From Lunularia cruciata (lineage: Eukaryota > Streptophyta > Marchantiopsida > Lunulariales > Lunulariaceae): a DNA stretch of 64,000 nt. Within the stretch, counting starts at the first letter, position 1. Each line of letters begins with the position of its first letter. The notes under the pieces are model-generated. The model saw nothing but the letters and a program-made list of their open reading frames with translations, did not search any database and was not told where the DNA came from. Both the position numbers and the translations under genes were made by a program. The stretch lies in NCBI GenBank assembly GCA_948567375.1, contig OX419762.1, positions 58,509,034 through 58,573,033 of the forward strand, written 5' to 3'. Below, in pieces: positions 21,730 to 32,653 of this stretch.

Positions 21730-23103
21730 CTACTAAAAGGTGCAGTTAGTGAGAGGTTCGCCCAAAGCGATTACTGGAGGATTGGCACATGCATAAGAGG
21801 AGGTTTGGATTGAGATAAAGAAAAGAAAGATGTACAAGAGAGTAAGGAGAAAGAGATTGGCCTAGAGGGAGGAGTGAGAAATTAGCCCACGTAAAGGACT
21901 ATTAGATATGCTCAAACAAGGGAGAAAGATGCACCTAGAGGAAAGAGATAGAGGATGCCCCAGTAGGAGGACGAAGAGGTAGATGAGAGAAAGTGATCAT
22001 GAGTGGATAGAACTTTTAGCCTAAGTGAGAATAAGTATATGCTTGAATAAAATTTTCTTACACTTATACTTGTTTATAATGTGAAAACTCATTACAGCAA
22101 GTAGAGTTTATTGGTTGATCTTGAGCTCAAACACACAATTTATTCCTCAACAATTGCTTCTTTATCAGCTTTAATGCAAGATAGAGAGGTTCCGTTTGAT
22201 GGGAATAAAGAGGATTCATCTTCAGTTTATAAACAAATTGGTTCCTTGAAACAATATTTGAAAGATGGATTGATGTGGAGAAAGTGGCTTAAAAATTGAG
22301 GAGAAGATTTTAAAGAAGAATCAAAGGGGATAAATACAATATTAGCGAGCTCCAACAAAAGAGCAAAAGTAAACTTCTTTCTAGGATATCTAGAAACCCA
22401 TTTAAACTTTAACAAAGAACATAATAACCTTGATTGAACCTCTCTCATCCCAAAAGTGCGCTCAGTCTATTCCTCTATTTCATATGGGTACTTTAGATAG
22501 ATAGAATACTTGCATTAGTACTCATTTCTTACTTCAGTTGAACATTTAAAATATTAAGAGCCAGAACGTATTCAAACGTGCAAGATTTTGCTTATGTGTC
22601 TTAAATGACAAATGCATGACTTTTACAATCTAAGAGAAGCACAACTGAAATTACCAAATGTGAAGGAACTAGTTTTGAGACCTTGACATTGTACCATACT
22701 ATGCTAGCAATTTAATGATTTAGAAGGATATTTAATTATAATTTACACAGTATTTCATAACGAGCCTTGGAAAATGATCATATAACCAATCAGAGGAGAA
22801 TTTGATTTATTGCAAGATGAATCTCATGAAACTGGGTTGTTTAGAGAAGATCTAGAACTAAGAGTTTTTTTAAATTACTTTATGTCTCTTTCAATATTAT
22901 AATTCAACTAAAGTAAGTAGTGTTTAAAGTTTAAATTGAACTCTAAGAAGTCCAGTTTTAGTGAATAGATAAATGCTGGATCGAAACAAATATGAAAGGC
23001 TATGTGAGCCAAATATGAAATAAATAGTCAACGCCTCAGAGGTGTTAATATTATATGTAAACTCTGGACAGTAGCCAGAGGATGCAAAGATGGACTAACA
23101 TTA

Positions 23104-23147
23104 AGTCATTATTGGCACTTCAACAAGTTGAAGTGCCAATAATGACT
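23104..23147. repeat. Perfect palindromic hairpin, 21-bp arms, 2-nt loop
   Basis: Arms 23104-23124 (AGTCATTATTGGCACTTCAAC without the last base is within it) and 23127-23147 are exact reverse complements, separated only by AA. Flanking bases do not extend the stem. A 44-nt near-perfect palindrome is unexpected by chance. It could be the remnant of a foldback element or a replication or repair scar. Confidence 0.9.
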
Positions 23148-23205
23148 ATTGTCTAGTTCGTAGTCGTGTGACATCATGTTCGTAAGCACTGTTAAGGACA
23201 CGAAT

Positions 23206-23425
23206 CGGAGGCAGTAGAGTACTCGAATTCGGATGGGAGCGAGGATTATGGGCTGGGATCACCGGAGCCCGCTAAGGTCGGCGATTCGGGTTGAAATAAG
23301 GTGAATCGGGTTGGAAGACTCGAATTAGAGGCATTAGAGAACTCGAATTGGATTTCGGGCTGGGACGGGGTAAGTCCGCTAGAGTCGGTGACTTCAGGGC
23401 TGAGATCAAGTGAATCAAGCTGGGA
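23206..23425. repeat. Tandem duplication, about 119-bp period, GC-rich
   Basis: Two adjacent copies begin GAGGCAGTAGAGTACTCGAA (about 23208) and GAGGCATTAGAGAACTCGAA (about 23327). Both continue through a GGGCTGGGA tract, CCGCTA(A/G)(A/G)GTCGG and a GTGAATC(G/A) tract. The unit is clearly more GC-rich than its surroundings. Confidence 0.7.
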
Positions 23426-23490
23426 TAATATATTCGGGTTTTGTTACAGTTGGAGACTAAAGTTGGAGAATTTTAGTGGATTAGCTTTAT

Positions 23491-23607
23491 TGTCGTGAAA
23501 TCAAGTCATTATTTAGAAAACTTTATTTCTTACTTTAGAATTAGTTTATCGTCGTGAAATCAAGTCAACATTTAGGAAAATTTATTTCTTGCTTCACAAT
23601 TGACTGT
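23491..23607. repeat. Tandem duplication, 59-bp period
   Basis: GTCGTGAAATCAAGTCATTA (23492) and GTCGTGAAATCAAGTCAACA (23551) open two copies of a 59-bp unit, each followed by a TTTAG(A/G)AAA(A/-) and TTTATTTCTT tract. Confidence 0.8.
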
Positions 23608-23789
23608 TGCCATAGAGTGTCTTCTTGCATGATAAATTCAAAACTTGCATGCATGATAAACTTTAAGAAATAAAAAAGAAACCAAACTATTTAAACATCT
23701 CGTATCAAATAACTTATCCTTGCAAGACTGTGGTTTGTTGTTTGTGTCGATGAGGAAAAATCACAAATAGTTAATGGAGATGTTAAAGA
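23608..23789. other. Left flank of the nested retroelement block
   Basis: No feature is seen. The last bases before the LTR (AAGAA) do not clearly match those after the right LTR (AAGGC), so no target-site duplication can be claimed for the outer element. Confidence 0.4.
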
Positions 23790-24217
23790 AGTTGAAATTA
23801 GATTTCAGATGATAGTACATGCGGCAATTGGTAGTTGAGGTTGATATAGAATGTAGCATATGCTATAGGTGTTAGGGTTTATATATATCACCCAACACGC
23901 AACGATGGTATTAGTTAGGGTTAGAGTATATAGGTATCATCAAACACAAAGTTCTTCATTCCATCTAGATGTTAGTGGCTTAGTCAAGAAAACTTGAGCA
24001 ATAAAGTCATGAGAATACCAGTTAGAAGAGGCAAGGCCTGAAAGTACAACAAGGTGTTTCATTAGCTTAGAACCTGCACACTAGCCTGCAAGTATTCCGT
24101 TCCTCGTTTCATAAGATTAGATTTGCAATTCTAGTAAGTCTGCAGAAGTGTTTTGTATATCTTTTAGTGCTCCTTGTGTTTTGTAATTGATGTGTAGTTT
24201 CACTACAGTTTTCAACA
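23790..24217 (+). repeat. 5' LTR of copia 1
   Basis: This aligns with 43160-43546, sharing GGTAGTTGAGGTTGATATA, GAGGCAAGGCCTGAAA, GTGTTTCATTAGCTTAGAAC and TTTTGTATATC. The right end, TTCAACA, is the inverted complement of the TGTTGAA that opens the 3' LTR, as expected of LTR termini. The left end here is mutated (AGTTGAAA). Confidence 0.85.
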
Positions 24218-24338
24218 TGTTATGGGTACTTGTTTCAAGCACATCAAGAGTGATAGAAGATTATTCTTGGTGTAGAATTTCAAATAGATTGAGAGACTAG
24301 AAGAGATATTTTTAGATCTAGGAGTAAATTGAGACACA

Positions 24339-25000
24339 ATGGGAACAAGGAATAGTGTGAGAGATATAGCACACATTAGTCCATTCAGTGGGGAGAATTT
24401 CTTGATTTGGAAATTCTACATGATTATCATTTTCTAGTCAAAGAGACTTGCAAGGATCATAAATGAGATAGAGACTTTAGAACAAGCTATAGCAAATAGA
24501 GGAGAGAGCAAACTGCAGAGCAAGAATGATTTTGTCAAAATGTATCTGTGTAGCCATAGAAAATAACTATTTAAAGATATTGATCAATTGTAAAACTGCA
24601 AAGCAGATGTGGAGTAGATTGATTATGTTGCATGAGCAATGTGCTTTAGATAACAAGCAAGCTCTCAAACAAAGCTTCTTTCAATTGCAAATGAAACCAT
24701 GAGAAGAGATAGGAAGTTTTATTAGTCAAGTAAAAACTCTCACTAGTCAATTAGTTAACTTTGGTGTAAGAATACACAATTCTTCACTCATCACCACAAT
24801 TATTTGTAATTTTTCATGTGCTTATTGCCATATAGTAGCAACATGGGAGAATGTACTTGAGGAGAAATAAACTATGAAGAATCCCTACAAGACTGCTCAA
24901 GGAAGACTACTTGAACAAATGTGAAGAAGAGAAAGAAGAGTGTTCAGTGGAGAACATTTCTAGTTTTTTATATAAGAAGCAATGGAGGTAGCTATGGTGG
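24339..25000 (+). pseudogene. Copia 1 Gag
   Basis: The ATG at 24339 opens HISPFSGENFLIWKFYM, the N-terminal Gag motif (N-x-x-x-W-K) of copia elements. A later frame gives KTAKQMWSRLIMLHEQ and ALKQSFFQLQMKP, then ISQVKTLTSQLVNFG, matching the UBN2-type Gag core. Frameshifts and stops (a TAG just after the first block) break it. No intact CCHC knuckle was found, and the region before the protease is poorly preserved. Confidence 0.7.
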
Positions 25001-25139
25001 CATGACTCAAAAGAAGATCAAAATTTCATGGATAAAGAAGAGAACAAGATAAAAAATGTTGAAAGAAGGAGCATTAGACAAGATAATATTGAGGTGAGAA
25101 AAACCTCCCAATAATAAAGCACCACAATGCAAATAATCC

Positions 25140-25995
25140 TAAAAGTCAAGCCAATGCTTTAACAACATGGTTTATTGCATTTACTGCTAGCTTTAGCACT
25201 ACTACAAGTATGGATGAACATCTAGACAAAATATTTTGGTATTCTAATGGATGAGCTTTAGAGCACATGACCAATAGACAAGAGTGGTTCCAAGATTTCA
25301 AGAAGATTGAAGAAGGGACATGGCCAATGTATGTTGTTGTTGATTGTAAGGTTTGGGTTGCTAAAGAGGGAGACATCCACATCTCTTGCAAGATTGGTGC
25401 AAGAAGACAAGAAGGAGTCATCAAAGGAATTCTCTATGTTCCAAAGTTGAAGCACAACCTATTCAACATTGGTCAAGCAGCAAAAAAAGGCATCCAAATC
25501 ACCTACATCAAAGAAGGCTGCTGAATTGAGAAAGATGGAGTGGAGGTGATGATAGGTGTTTGTGATTCAAAGCTCTAGAAACTTCAGATCAAGGTTATCA
25601 ATATAAGAAAAATTTCCAAAGCTAACTATATTGTTGAAAGCAAAAGGAAGAAAAAGTGTAGGAAGTTAGATATTGCACTTTGGTACCAAAGACTTTGGTC
25701 ATCTCAATCTTGCGTACATTAGGAAGATGGAGAGGTAAGCACTAGTAGAGGATCTTTGCTTGAAGCCAAAAGACCCTAGTAGTCAAAAGTCTTTCTACTA
25801 TGATAGATGTGCTCTAGAAAAGCAACGTAGATTACCTTTTGCAACATTTAGCAATAGTAGAGGCAAATACAAGGGTAGAGTATTCCTTCATAATGATATT
25901 TGTGGTCCTATGAGCATGAGCTCAATAGGAGGATCAAGGTATTATCTCCATTTTAATGATGGTACTAGTGGATTCACATTTGTATTTTCTTAAGA
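25140..25995 (+). pseudogene. Copia 1 protease end and integrase N-terminus
   Basis: The frame 25267-25524 reads GVIKGILYVPKLKHNLFNIGQ, the block that follows the aspartic protease and leads to the GAG-pre-integrase domain. Next comes LWYQR (the H-C zinc region, damaged), and the frame 25760-25993 gives RGKYKGRVFLHNDICGPM and RYYLHFNDGTSGFTFVF, the start of the integrase catalytic core with the first acidic residue in HNDICGPM. The reading stops where the second copia element begins. Confidence 0.8.
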
Positions 25996-26180
25996 GAGAA
26001 GTGAGAAACTCTCTCTTGCTTCAAACAACTCCACACACATGTAGAAACTTAGTGTGGAGTCAAGATCAAGAAATTAAATTTTTTTTAGATTTATATCTTT
26101 CTTGAAAGAGAAGTTAAAAACTCTCTCTTGCTTCAACAACTCCACACATATGTATAAACTTAGTGTGGGATGAAGATCAA
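25985..26180 (+). repeat. Duplicated segment in the copia 1 integrase
   Basis: The tract beginning AGAGAGAAGTGAGAAACTCT (about 25993) recurs at about 26105 with AGAGAAGTTAAAAACTCTCT. Both continue through CTTGCTTCA, AACAACTCCACACA, AAACTTAGTGTGG and AAGATCAAG. It is a roughly 110-bp tandem duplication of integrase codons just before the insertion point of the next element. Confidence 0.8.
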
Positions 26181-26185
26181 GGAAA

Positions 26186-26562
26186 GTCTAGGAAATTCAA
26201 TTCTGAAGTACTCATGGAATATGACATATCTCATTAAAAAACATCAAGGTTTGTATAATGTGGTTCACTTCCTATGTCCTGGAAGCTTTATCCACAGCCA
26301 AACATCCTCACACCCAACACTTTATTAATGCAACACTTATAATGTTTTTTATTTATTTAGATAGGGTAGTCACTCATCACACTAATCTTCTTGTACTTCC
26401 TAAATATCTACCATAGAACGTCTTGGCAATGTTGTCCTCCAACATGTTCTTGACTGAGTACCGTATTAACAATTTGTGCCTTAAGGTATGTTTTGCACTT
26501 GGCTGCCTTGTCCATCAACATTAACACTCAATCAAAGCTCAAATAATAAGACATGTTTAACA
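26186..26562 (-). repeat. 3' LTR of copia 2
   Basis: This aligns with 40469-40849, sharing TATGTGGTTCACTTCCTA, CCACAGCCAAACAT, CACACCCAACACT, AAATATCTACCA and CTGAGTACC. On the minus strand it begins TGTTAAAC and is preceded by a purine tract (AAGGTGGAGAT) that fits a PPT. The left boundary is approximate. Confidence 0.8.
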
Positions 26563-26569
26563 ATCTCCA

Positions 26570-27823
26570 CCTTGTCTTGTATTTCATTTAGGCAACACAA
26601 TCTCTGAATAATAGTCAGCTTCATTACCCAATGAGCAATATCCAACATTGAGCAAGTACATGCATAAGCAAGTTGAGCAAGTTCATGTGTAAGTTGAATT
26701 TGTCAACAATAACTGGTTTAGTTAACATATACAATTACATTAACATACATGCTTATCTTTTGGAAATTGATCTATTCATGTGTCATAGCTTCCCTGATAA
26801 AATGATGTCTCACATCTACATGCTTGGTTTGTGAATGATACACTTAATTCTTGGCCATGTGAATAGCACTGTGGCCATCACAATAAAGTCTGGACTTCAT
26901 TTTCAGGGGTCTTGGATCTTTGGCTAATTTTTGTAGCCTCATTTTCTCTTTAGCAGCCTTGGTTGCTGCCATATATTTTGCCTCAGTAGTTGAAAGAGCA
27001 ACCATATACCAGAGGGAAGACTTCCAACTTACTGGATCACTGACAACTGTAAATATAAATCCTGTTGTAGACCTTCTCTTATCTAAGTCTCATACAAAAT
27101 CAGAATCTACATAGCCTATGATTACTCCTTCTTGGTCCCTCTCCACATCATTGACAATGCCTATATTTATAGTCCCTTTCAAGTAATGAAATATCCACTT
27201 CACAACTTCACAATGTTGTTTCCTTGGGTTAGCCATACATCAATTCACCTTACTCACAACATATGAGAAGTCTTGTCTAGTGCAGATCATAGCATACATT
27301 AAACTCCCACCAGCAACAACATAAGGAATATTTGACATTAATTTTCTCTCCTCCTCATTTGATGGACATTGCTCCAATGATATCATAAGACAACTTGCAA
27401 TTGAATTGCTCACTGGTTTGGCATTCTCTATGCCAAAATGTGCAAGTAAAATTTTCCAAATACCTCCTTTGAGATATCCACAACTTTCCCTTGATCTTGT
27501 CTTGGTGCATTTCAATCCCAAGCACCCTCTTTGAAGAACCCAAATCCATCATATCAAAATCCTTACCAAGTTGTACTTTCAATTTCTCCACCTCAACCAT
27601 ATCCTCCATAGAAATCAACAAATTATTCACATAGAGTGCCAAGATAATTAAATAAGAAACTCTAGGTCCATCTAGCTTCTTGAGGTATACACAAAAATCT
27701 ACTGTATTGTATTACGACTCACTTCTATTGTATCCATACTTCAACATGAAAGCATCAAGTTTATTTGTATTTACCAAAATCTTGGACTTTGCTTTAGTCT
27801 ATATAATGATTTTTTTAACCTAC
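26570..27823 (-). pseudogene. Copia 2 RT C-terminal half and RNase H
   Basis: Minus frames 27642-27355 and 27521-27240 read ALYVNNLLISMEDMVEVEKL (the catalytic YVDD degraded to YVNN), then MMDLGSSKRVLGIEMHQD, PYVVAGGSLMYAMICTRQDF and YVVSKVN. These are the thumb and connection of copia RT. Upstream (27830-27700) KSLYRLKQSPRFW matches the conserved YGLKQSPR motif. RNase H remnants lie at 27240-26900. The frame resumes upstream across solo LTR A. Confidence 0.8.
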
Positions 27824-28577
27824 TATAATACTCCAATGACAAGAGAACTCTCCAAGAGAGATACAAGAGAGAAAATATAGATTTCACACTCAATCTTCAG
27901 ATGCCCCAAAGGAGCACCTTCTCTTTATTATATAGTCAAGGAGGATCTCCTCCTATGAAGCTCTACCATAGGATTAGGTACATGGATAGGTGACCTGTCC
28001 GTAAGCTCCACCCTTTGATTACTTGCTTGGATGGGTGACATGTTGGTCTTGGTCCCATCTGGTTGGTCAAATATGCTTTGATTAGAGAATTTTTTTAGAG
28101 AATATTCTTGTAGGAATTTCATAATCACATGGGTGAAGTACCATTTGAAAGCTCTCGGTGAGACAAACCAGAGGGAGTGAAGGTTAGAATTTCCTCTTTT
28201 GGGGGAGAGAGTCTACATTTTCAGGGCCTAATTCATCCATTTAGGCCTCCACAATTGCCCCTGAAGTTTTCGGGCCTATTTTGGCTTTTGCACTATTGGT
28301 AGAAGTGCTCTTTTGGTGATACCTCTATCTGATCTATGATCTCCATCATGTGCAATATCTTTCTAGATGTCATCACCCCAAGTTTCACTTCTAGATCATA
28401 TGCCTAGCTATTGATTCTAAAGTTTCCAAGAATGTTTCAATTTTTGGTCTATTAGTAGAAGTACACTTTTTGTGATACCTATAGCTTATCTACTTAGTCC
28501 ATCATGTATAACATCCTTCCAGATATTACCAAACTAAATTTCATTTCTAGATCATCTACTTAGCTATTGGTATTACA
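27824..28577 (-). mobile_element. Solo LTR A (family S) in the copia 2 RT gene
   Basis: A 754-bp unit with ends TATAATA and TATTACA, flanked by CCTAC (27819-27823) and TCTAC (28578-28582), a 5-bp target-site duplication with one change. It aligns end to end with 38947-39689 in the same orientation and with 58002-58761 in the opposite one, for example through GCCCCAAAGGAGCACCTTCT and TTTTGGTGATACCTCTATCT. No internal element is present, so this is a solo LTR left by LTR-LTR recombination. It separates the RT N-terminus (right) from YGLKQSPR (left). Confidence 0.85.
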
Positions 28578-28599
28578 TCTACAAAATAGGTTCTCATTC

Positions 28600-29392
28600 C
28601 TTGGTACCACAAAACCTTAGGTTGATGCATGTAAATCTCCTCCTCCAACTCTCCATGTAAAAATGCAGTTATAAAACCTAGCTGCTCCAACTCCAAATTC
28701 TACAACATAACTATTGCCAACAATGCACAAATTGAAATTTTTTACCATTGGTGAAAATATCTCATTGAAGTCAATACCTTCTTTTTGGCTATAACACTTC
28801 ACTAGAAGCCTTGCTTTGTATCAATCTCCACTTGTTTTTGGAAGTCCTTCCTTCCTTCCTCCAAAATATCCATTTGCAACCAATTGCATTCTTTCCCATA
28901 GGAAATTTTCAAGTCTCCAAGTTTGGGTTTTGGCCAAAGACTTCATCTCTTCTTAAATTGCATAGTGCCATCTTTAACACTCTTGATCTTGAATTGTCTC
29001 TTCACATGAAGAAGGCTCACCATTCTTTGTAAGAAGAGCATAAGCTTTAAATGAATCCTCAAATCTCTTTGGAGGCCTTCTATCCCTATTTGGATGCATA
29101 CCTTTATATAACTTTTGGACTTTGCTCTTTAGATGGTTCACTTGGGAGATCTACACAAGGCAAGATGTCTTCACTTCCAACATCAAACTGTATCTTAACA
29201 ACATCAAACTGTATCTTAACAACATCAAACTTAGATTTTATTGTTCTTCCAACATTCTAATCATTTCTACCATACTAGTCTCATCAAAAACTACATCCTT
29301 ACTCACAACAAGGTAGTACCTTTCTTGATGCCATAATCTTTATCCCTTTTTTTTATCCTTCTCATATTCTAAGAATATATATTTCCTAAATT
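28600..29392 (-). pseudogene. Copia 2 integrase C-terminus to RT N-terminus
   Basis: Minus strand: RLWHQERYYLVVSKDVVFDE near 29330-29270 is the end of the integrase (the SRDVVFDE motif). A linker follows, then GKNAIGCKWIF near 28900, the RT start, and CYSQKEGIDFNEIFSPMVK at 28800-28740, the copia RT motif. The linker has three short tandem repeats (FDVVKIQ, near 29180-29235). Confidence 0.8.
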
Positions 29393-29884
29393 TGTAACAA
29401 ATTGGATTTTATTGATGAGTTAGTCAAGACTAAAGAATAACAAATAGGCCAAATTAGCAAAGAGTTATAAGAATATTCAAGAAGTATCTAGAAAGCTACT
29501 TAGTACCTTCTAATTATTGGGTAATGTGCATACCAAGTGGTGATTTCTAAGAGAAAGCTTATAGAGAAGCTTCATGGCTAGCTTAGCTTTCATACCAAGT
29601 AGGTGGCTTCTAGAAGGAACTTCTTGGGAAGCTATCCAGCTGCCTTAGATTGCACACCGAGTAGACAATTTCTAGAAAGAAACTTCTTGAGAAGTTTCTT
29701 AGTTAGCTTGGCTTGTACTCTAAGACAATGACTTTTAGGAGGCTTCTCAACAGCCTTGTATGCTTCCCTATAAATACCATAGCCTAACCTCATGCTAGGC
29801 ATTTGGAATTTCACTCATTCAAGAGTTCTAATGTGATTTTTCACTTTGATCTTCCATTCTCCTATTTCTCTCCTTGGTCTTTTG
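29393..29884 (+). repeat. 5' LTR of gypsy 1
   Basis: Starts TGTAACAAATTGG and is the reverse-complement homologue of the gypsy 2 LTRs, sharing CTATAAATACCATAGCC-like, CTAGGCATTTGGA and TCTCCTATTTCTC tracts. The TATA box CCTATAAATACC is at 29767-29778. TGGTATC at 29885-29891 is the start of a decayed PBS. Diverged GAA/TTC palindromes (TTCTAGAAAGAAACTTC) lie upstream of the TATA box. Confidence 0.8.
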
Positions 29885-30129
29885 TGGTATCCCAAAAAAA
29901 AAGGGATGGATGGGATTTATGGACCACCAAATCCATTTTTCCCAAAATATTGTGACTTTTGTATCCATGTACTACTCAAGCACCATTTCATACAATTCAT
30001 CATTTCACGCTTTGGTTAAAATATTTTGGATAAGTCACCTGGTCCAATGAACACTTGGTACTTCTGATTGTAACTTATGGAGAATAGTGGATGTGTTGCA
30101 TCTATATGTTAACTTAGACAAATTGTAGG

Positions 30130-30908
30130 TAATTTGATAAAGAAGTAGCCATTGCAGCAATGCCCAAAGTTATCATCGCTTTGTAGCAAAAAATTGAGCA
30201 TCTTACTCAATTGATGGAAAAATAAGATCATTAGTGATAAGAGCATGTAGAGAGAGCACCATTTTGAAAAAGAGAAGAGCAAATCCAATTTCCAAAGTCC
30301 AAAGTATTTGAAGGCAAGAACCTCTCATGCATAGTGGATAATTTTTTGTAAATTTGTGAATGTTATTTTGAAGCTACAAATCTTCCAGATGAATGGAGAT
30401 AGATTCTTTTGGCTTGAAGCCAATTGGATGGAGTGGAAAAAATATGGTGGCAATTCCAAGTAGAGTGAACTAAATTGCAGTTTGTTGTGCAAATCTCAAC
30501 ATGGAAAGAATTCAAGAGTGTAATAATTAGGCAATTCCAAGTGATAAATCCTACACAAGCTACACAAGATAGGTTGGAAAAACTAAAGCAGATTGGTTTT
30601 GAAAGAAGCTACATCACTCAATTCCATAACTCCATAATGAAAATTCTAATTATATTATAAAGTGAAACTTTGGATCAATTTGTGAGGGCTTTAAGTCATG
30701 TACCAAATTGGAAGTGACCATGTGGGAACTCAAACAATAGATAAAAGGCAACCGCGTAGGAAAAATGAAGGATGGGAAGACCCCAACAATTGGAGGAAGC
30801 TATGTAATTGGTTGAGCGATTTGATTCCTTGGTTATAATAACTTGGTCTTGACCTTCACAAAACTTGCTCACACACTATACACGAGTGGAAGAGCCAACA
30901 CCAATGCT
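30130..30908 (+). pseudogene. Gypsy 1 Gag, interrupted by gypsy 2
   Basis: Plus frames read YFEATNLPDEW, FFWLEANWMEWKKYGG and WKEFKSVIIRQFQVINPTQA, then DRLEKLKQIG and SYITQFHNSI. This is the retrotrans_gag core, where QFxxIN, LxxLKQ and TxQF are typical of chromovirus Gag. Near 30747-30785 there is a 40-bp tract also found at 49072-49111. The frame ends at the gypsy 2 insertion. Confidence 0.8.
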
Positions 30909-31331
30909 TGTAAAAGACCAAAACCGAGGAGAGAAATAGGAGAATGGAAACTCACATTGGGATACTTGAATGAGGGAAAACTCCAAATGCCTAGCATGAG
31001 CTTTGGCTTTGGTATTTACAGGTAGCATACAAGACCCTTGAAGCTTCTCAAGAAGCTTCCTTGAGCCGCTTTCTTGGAGTGCAAGCCAAGTTAACCAGGA
31101 AGCTTCTCAAGAAGCTTCCTTCTAGAAGCCACCTATTTGGCGTGCAAGGTAAGCTAGTTAGAAGCTTCTAGAAGCTTCCTTCTAGAAGCTACCTTCTTAG
31201 GGCACAAGTTAACTAGTAGGGAAGCTTCTTAAGAAGCTTCTTAGATGCTTCTAGAATATTCTAGGCTATTTTGTCTTATTCTATACTTCGTAAGCCCGAC
31301 TCACTTCGTCGTTAAACTCCATATTGTTATA
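30909..31331 (-). repeat. 3' LTR of gypsy 2
   Basis: Boundaries are TGTAAAAGACC on the left and TTGTTATA on the right (TTGTTACA in the partner). It contains the palindromic GAA/TTC array at 31040-31265, including GAAGCTTCTAGAAGCTTC at 31161-31178 and CTTCTAGAATATTCTAG at 31249-31265. Confidence 0.9.
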
Positions 31332-31342
31332 TATTCCCCCAC
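31332..31342 (-). promoter_or_regulatory. Polypurine tract of gypsy 2
   Basis: The minus strand reads AGTGGGGGAATA immediately before the LTR start, a purine run in the position that primes plus-strand DNA synthesis. Confidence 0.7.
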
Positions 31343-31374
31343 TGCTAGTTGGTGACGTCTTCGTTGCGAATGAA

Positions 31375-31520
31375 GCTTCAAATTCCTTTATGGCCATCTG
31401 TGCATTTTGGAGGTGGGAAAGAGGTTCCCATGTGGCATCATGAAGGGGATACCCTTTCCAAAGGACCTTGTACTCCGTATGTTGGCAACGACCTCTTGAA
31501 TATGGCGATGCGCAAGAATA
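31375..31520 (-). pseudogene. Gypsy 2 integrase C-terminal chromodomain
   Basis: The minus strand reads YKVLWKGYPLHDATWEPLSH followed by LQNAQMAIKEFE, the core of a chromodomain (the usual form is YLVKWKGY..xxxTWEP). Its presence marks the element as a chromovirus. In the family it steers integration through histone marks. It is out of frame with the upstream integrase end, so at least one frameshift separates them. Confidence 0.8.
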
Positions 31521-31573
31521 CGATCAACTTTGTACTCCTCATGATCATTAATAGGGACAGGAAGAGGAGGAGG

Positions 31574-32653
31574 CTAGACTCGAGAGGAAAAGGAAGAGAA
31601 GTTAGGAACAAAGAATTTCAACTTGGAAACATGAAAGACAGGATGGATATGCATGTGACAAGGCAAGGCAAGTTGATAAGCAATGGGAGAAACAATGTGG
31701 GTGATATCAAAGGGTCCTATCCAATTTGGGGCAAGTTTATGAACTTCAGTATCAAGTGGGGGAGGGAGGTTACTAGCGGATAGCATGACTTTATCACCAA
31801 CTTCAAAGGTGAGATCACGACGATGGTGGTCCGCATATTGTTTTTGGCGATTCTGAGCAACAAGGAGGTGAGACTTGGCTTGTTGGAGAGATTGATATAG
31901 TGGTCAAGAATGTGGAAGTATGAGGAACCTAAGAGGGAGGGGGAGCAAGAAGAGAATCTGGAACAAGTGGATCTTGGCCAAAATTGAGAAAAAAGGGAGA
32001 AAATCTAGTGCTTGCCTGTTTGGAATTGTTGTAGGTAAATTCTATAGTTGCAAGACATTCATCCTAGTTGGTATGGTGGACATTGACAAAGGCCCGCAAC
32101 ATATCCTCCAATGTACAATTTGCACGTTCGGTTTGTCCATCAGTTTGAGGATGATAGGCCATGGACAAAGCAAGCTTGGTGTCGAGTATCTAGAAGAGTG
32201 CTTGCCAAAACTTCTCGGTAAATCAAGGAGGTCGGAGATGAGTACACATGGCATCCCATGATGCTTGAAAACATTGTCAAAGTAGATTTGCACTAAGGTT
32301 GGAGCATCCACGGTATCACAGGTTGGTGCCAAGTGGATTTGCTTACTAAGCTTATCCATAAACACCACAATTGCGGTGTGTCCTTGTTTTGTCTTTGGCA
32401 AGGATGTGATGAGATCCAAGCTCACATGCTCCCAGCAAGCGGATGGAATGCAAGTGGTTGAAGGAGTCCACTCGGCTTCTTGTTGCTGGCCTTGTTACGT
32501 TGGCAACTCTCACATGATCGGACAAAGTCTCAAACATCTCGTGTCATGTTGGGCCACCACCATTGGCGTTGGAGGGTGCCGAAGGTCTTGTCCACTCCCA
32601 TGTGACCAGCTATTGGTAAATCATGGGCTTCTTGAAGGCGCACAAGTCAAAGA
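31574..32653 (-). pseudogene. Gypsy 2 integrase
   Basis: Minus strand, in order: HDLPIAGHMGVDKTF and later CESCQR near 32610-32480 (H2C2 zinc finger), then the frame 32425-32042, SLDLITSLPKTKQG with the first catalytic Asp, VVFMDKLSKQIHLAP, and the YFDNVFKHHGMP strand. At 31786-31574, KLAPNWIGPFDI and HPVFHVSKLK form the C-terminal domain. Stops and frameshifts occur, for example where the second catalytic region should read SDRD but reads SDLL. Confidence 0.8.

Larger units (their letters stand above)
20836..23103. other. Intergenic DNA, no gene recognised
   Basis: Short open frames on both strands (for example 22111-22299 plus) carry no domain signature. The visible structure is a small direct duplication (20907-21062) and an imperfect foldback (21646-21729), listed separately. 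Confidence 0.45.
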
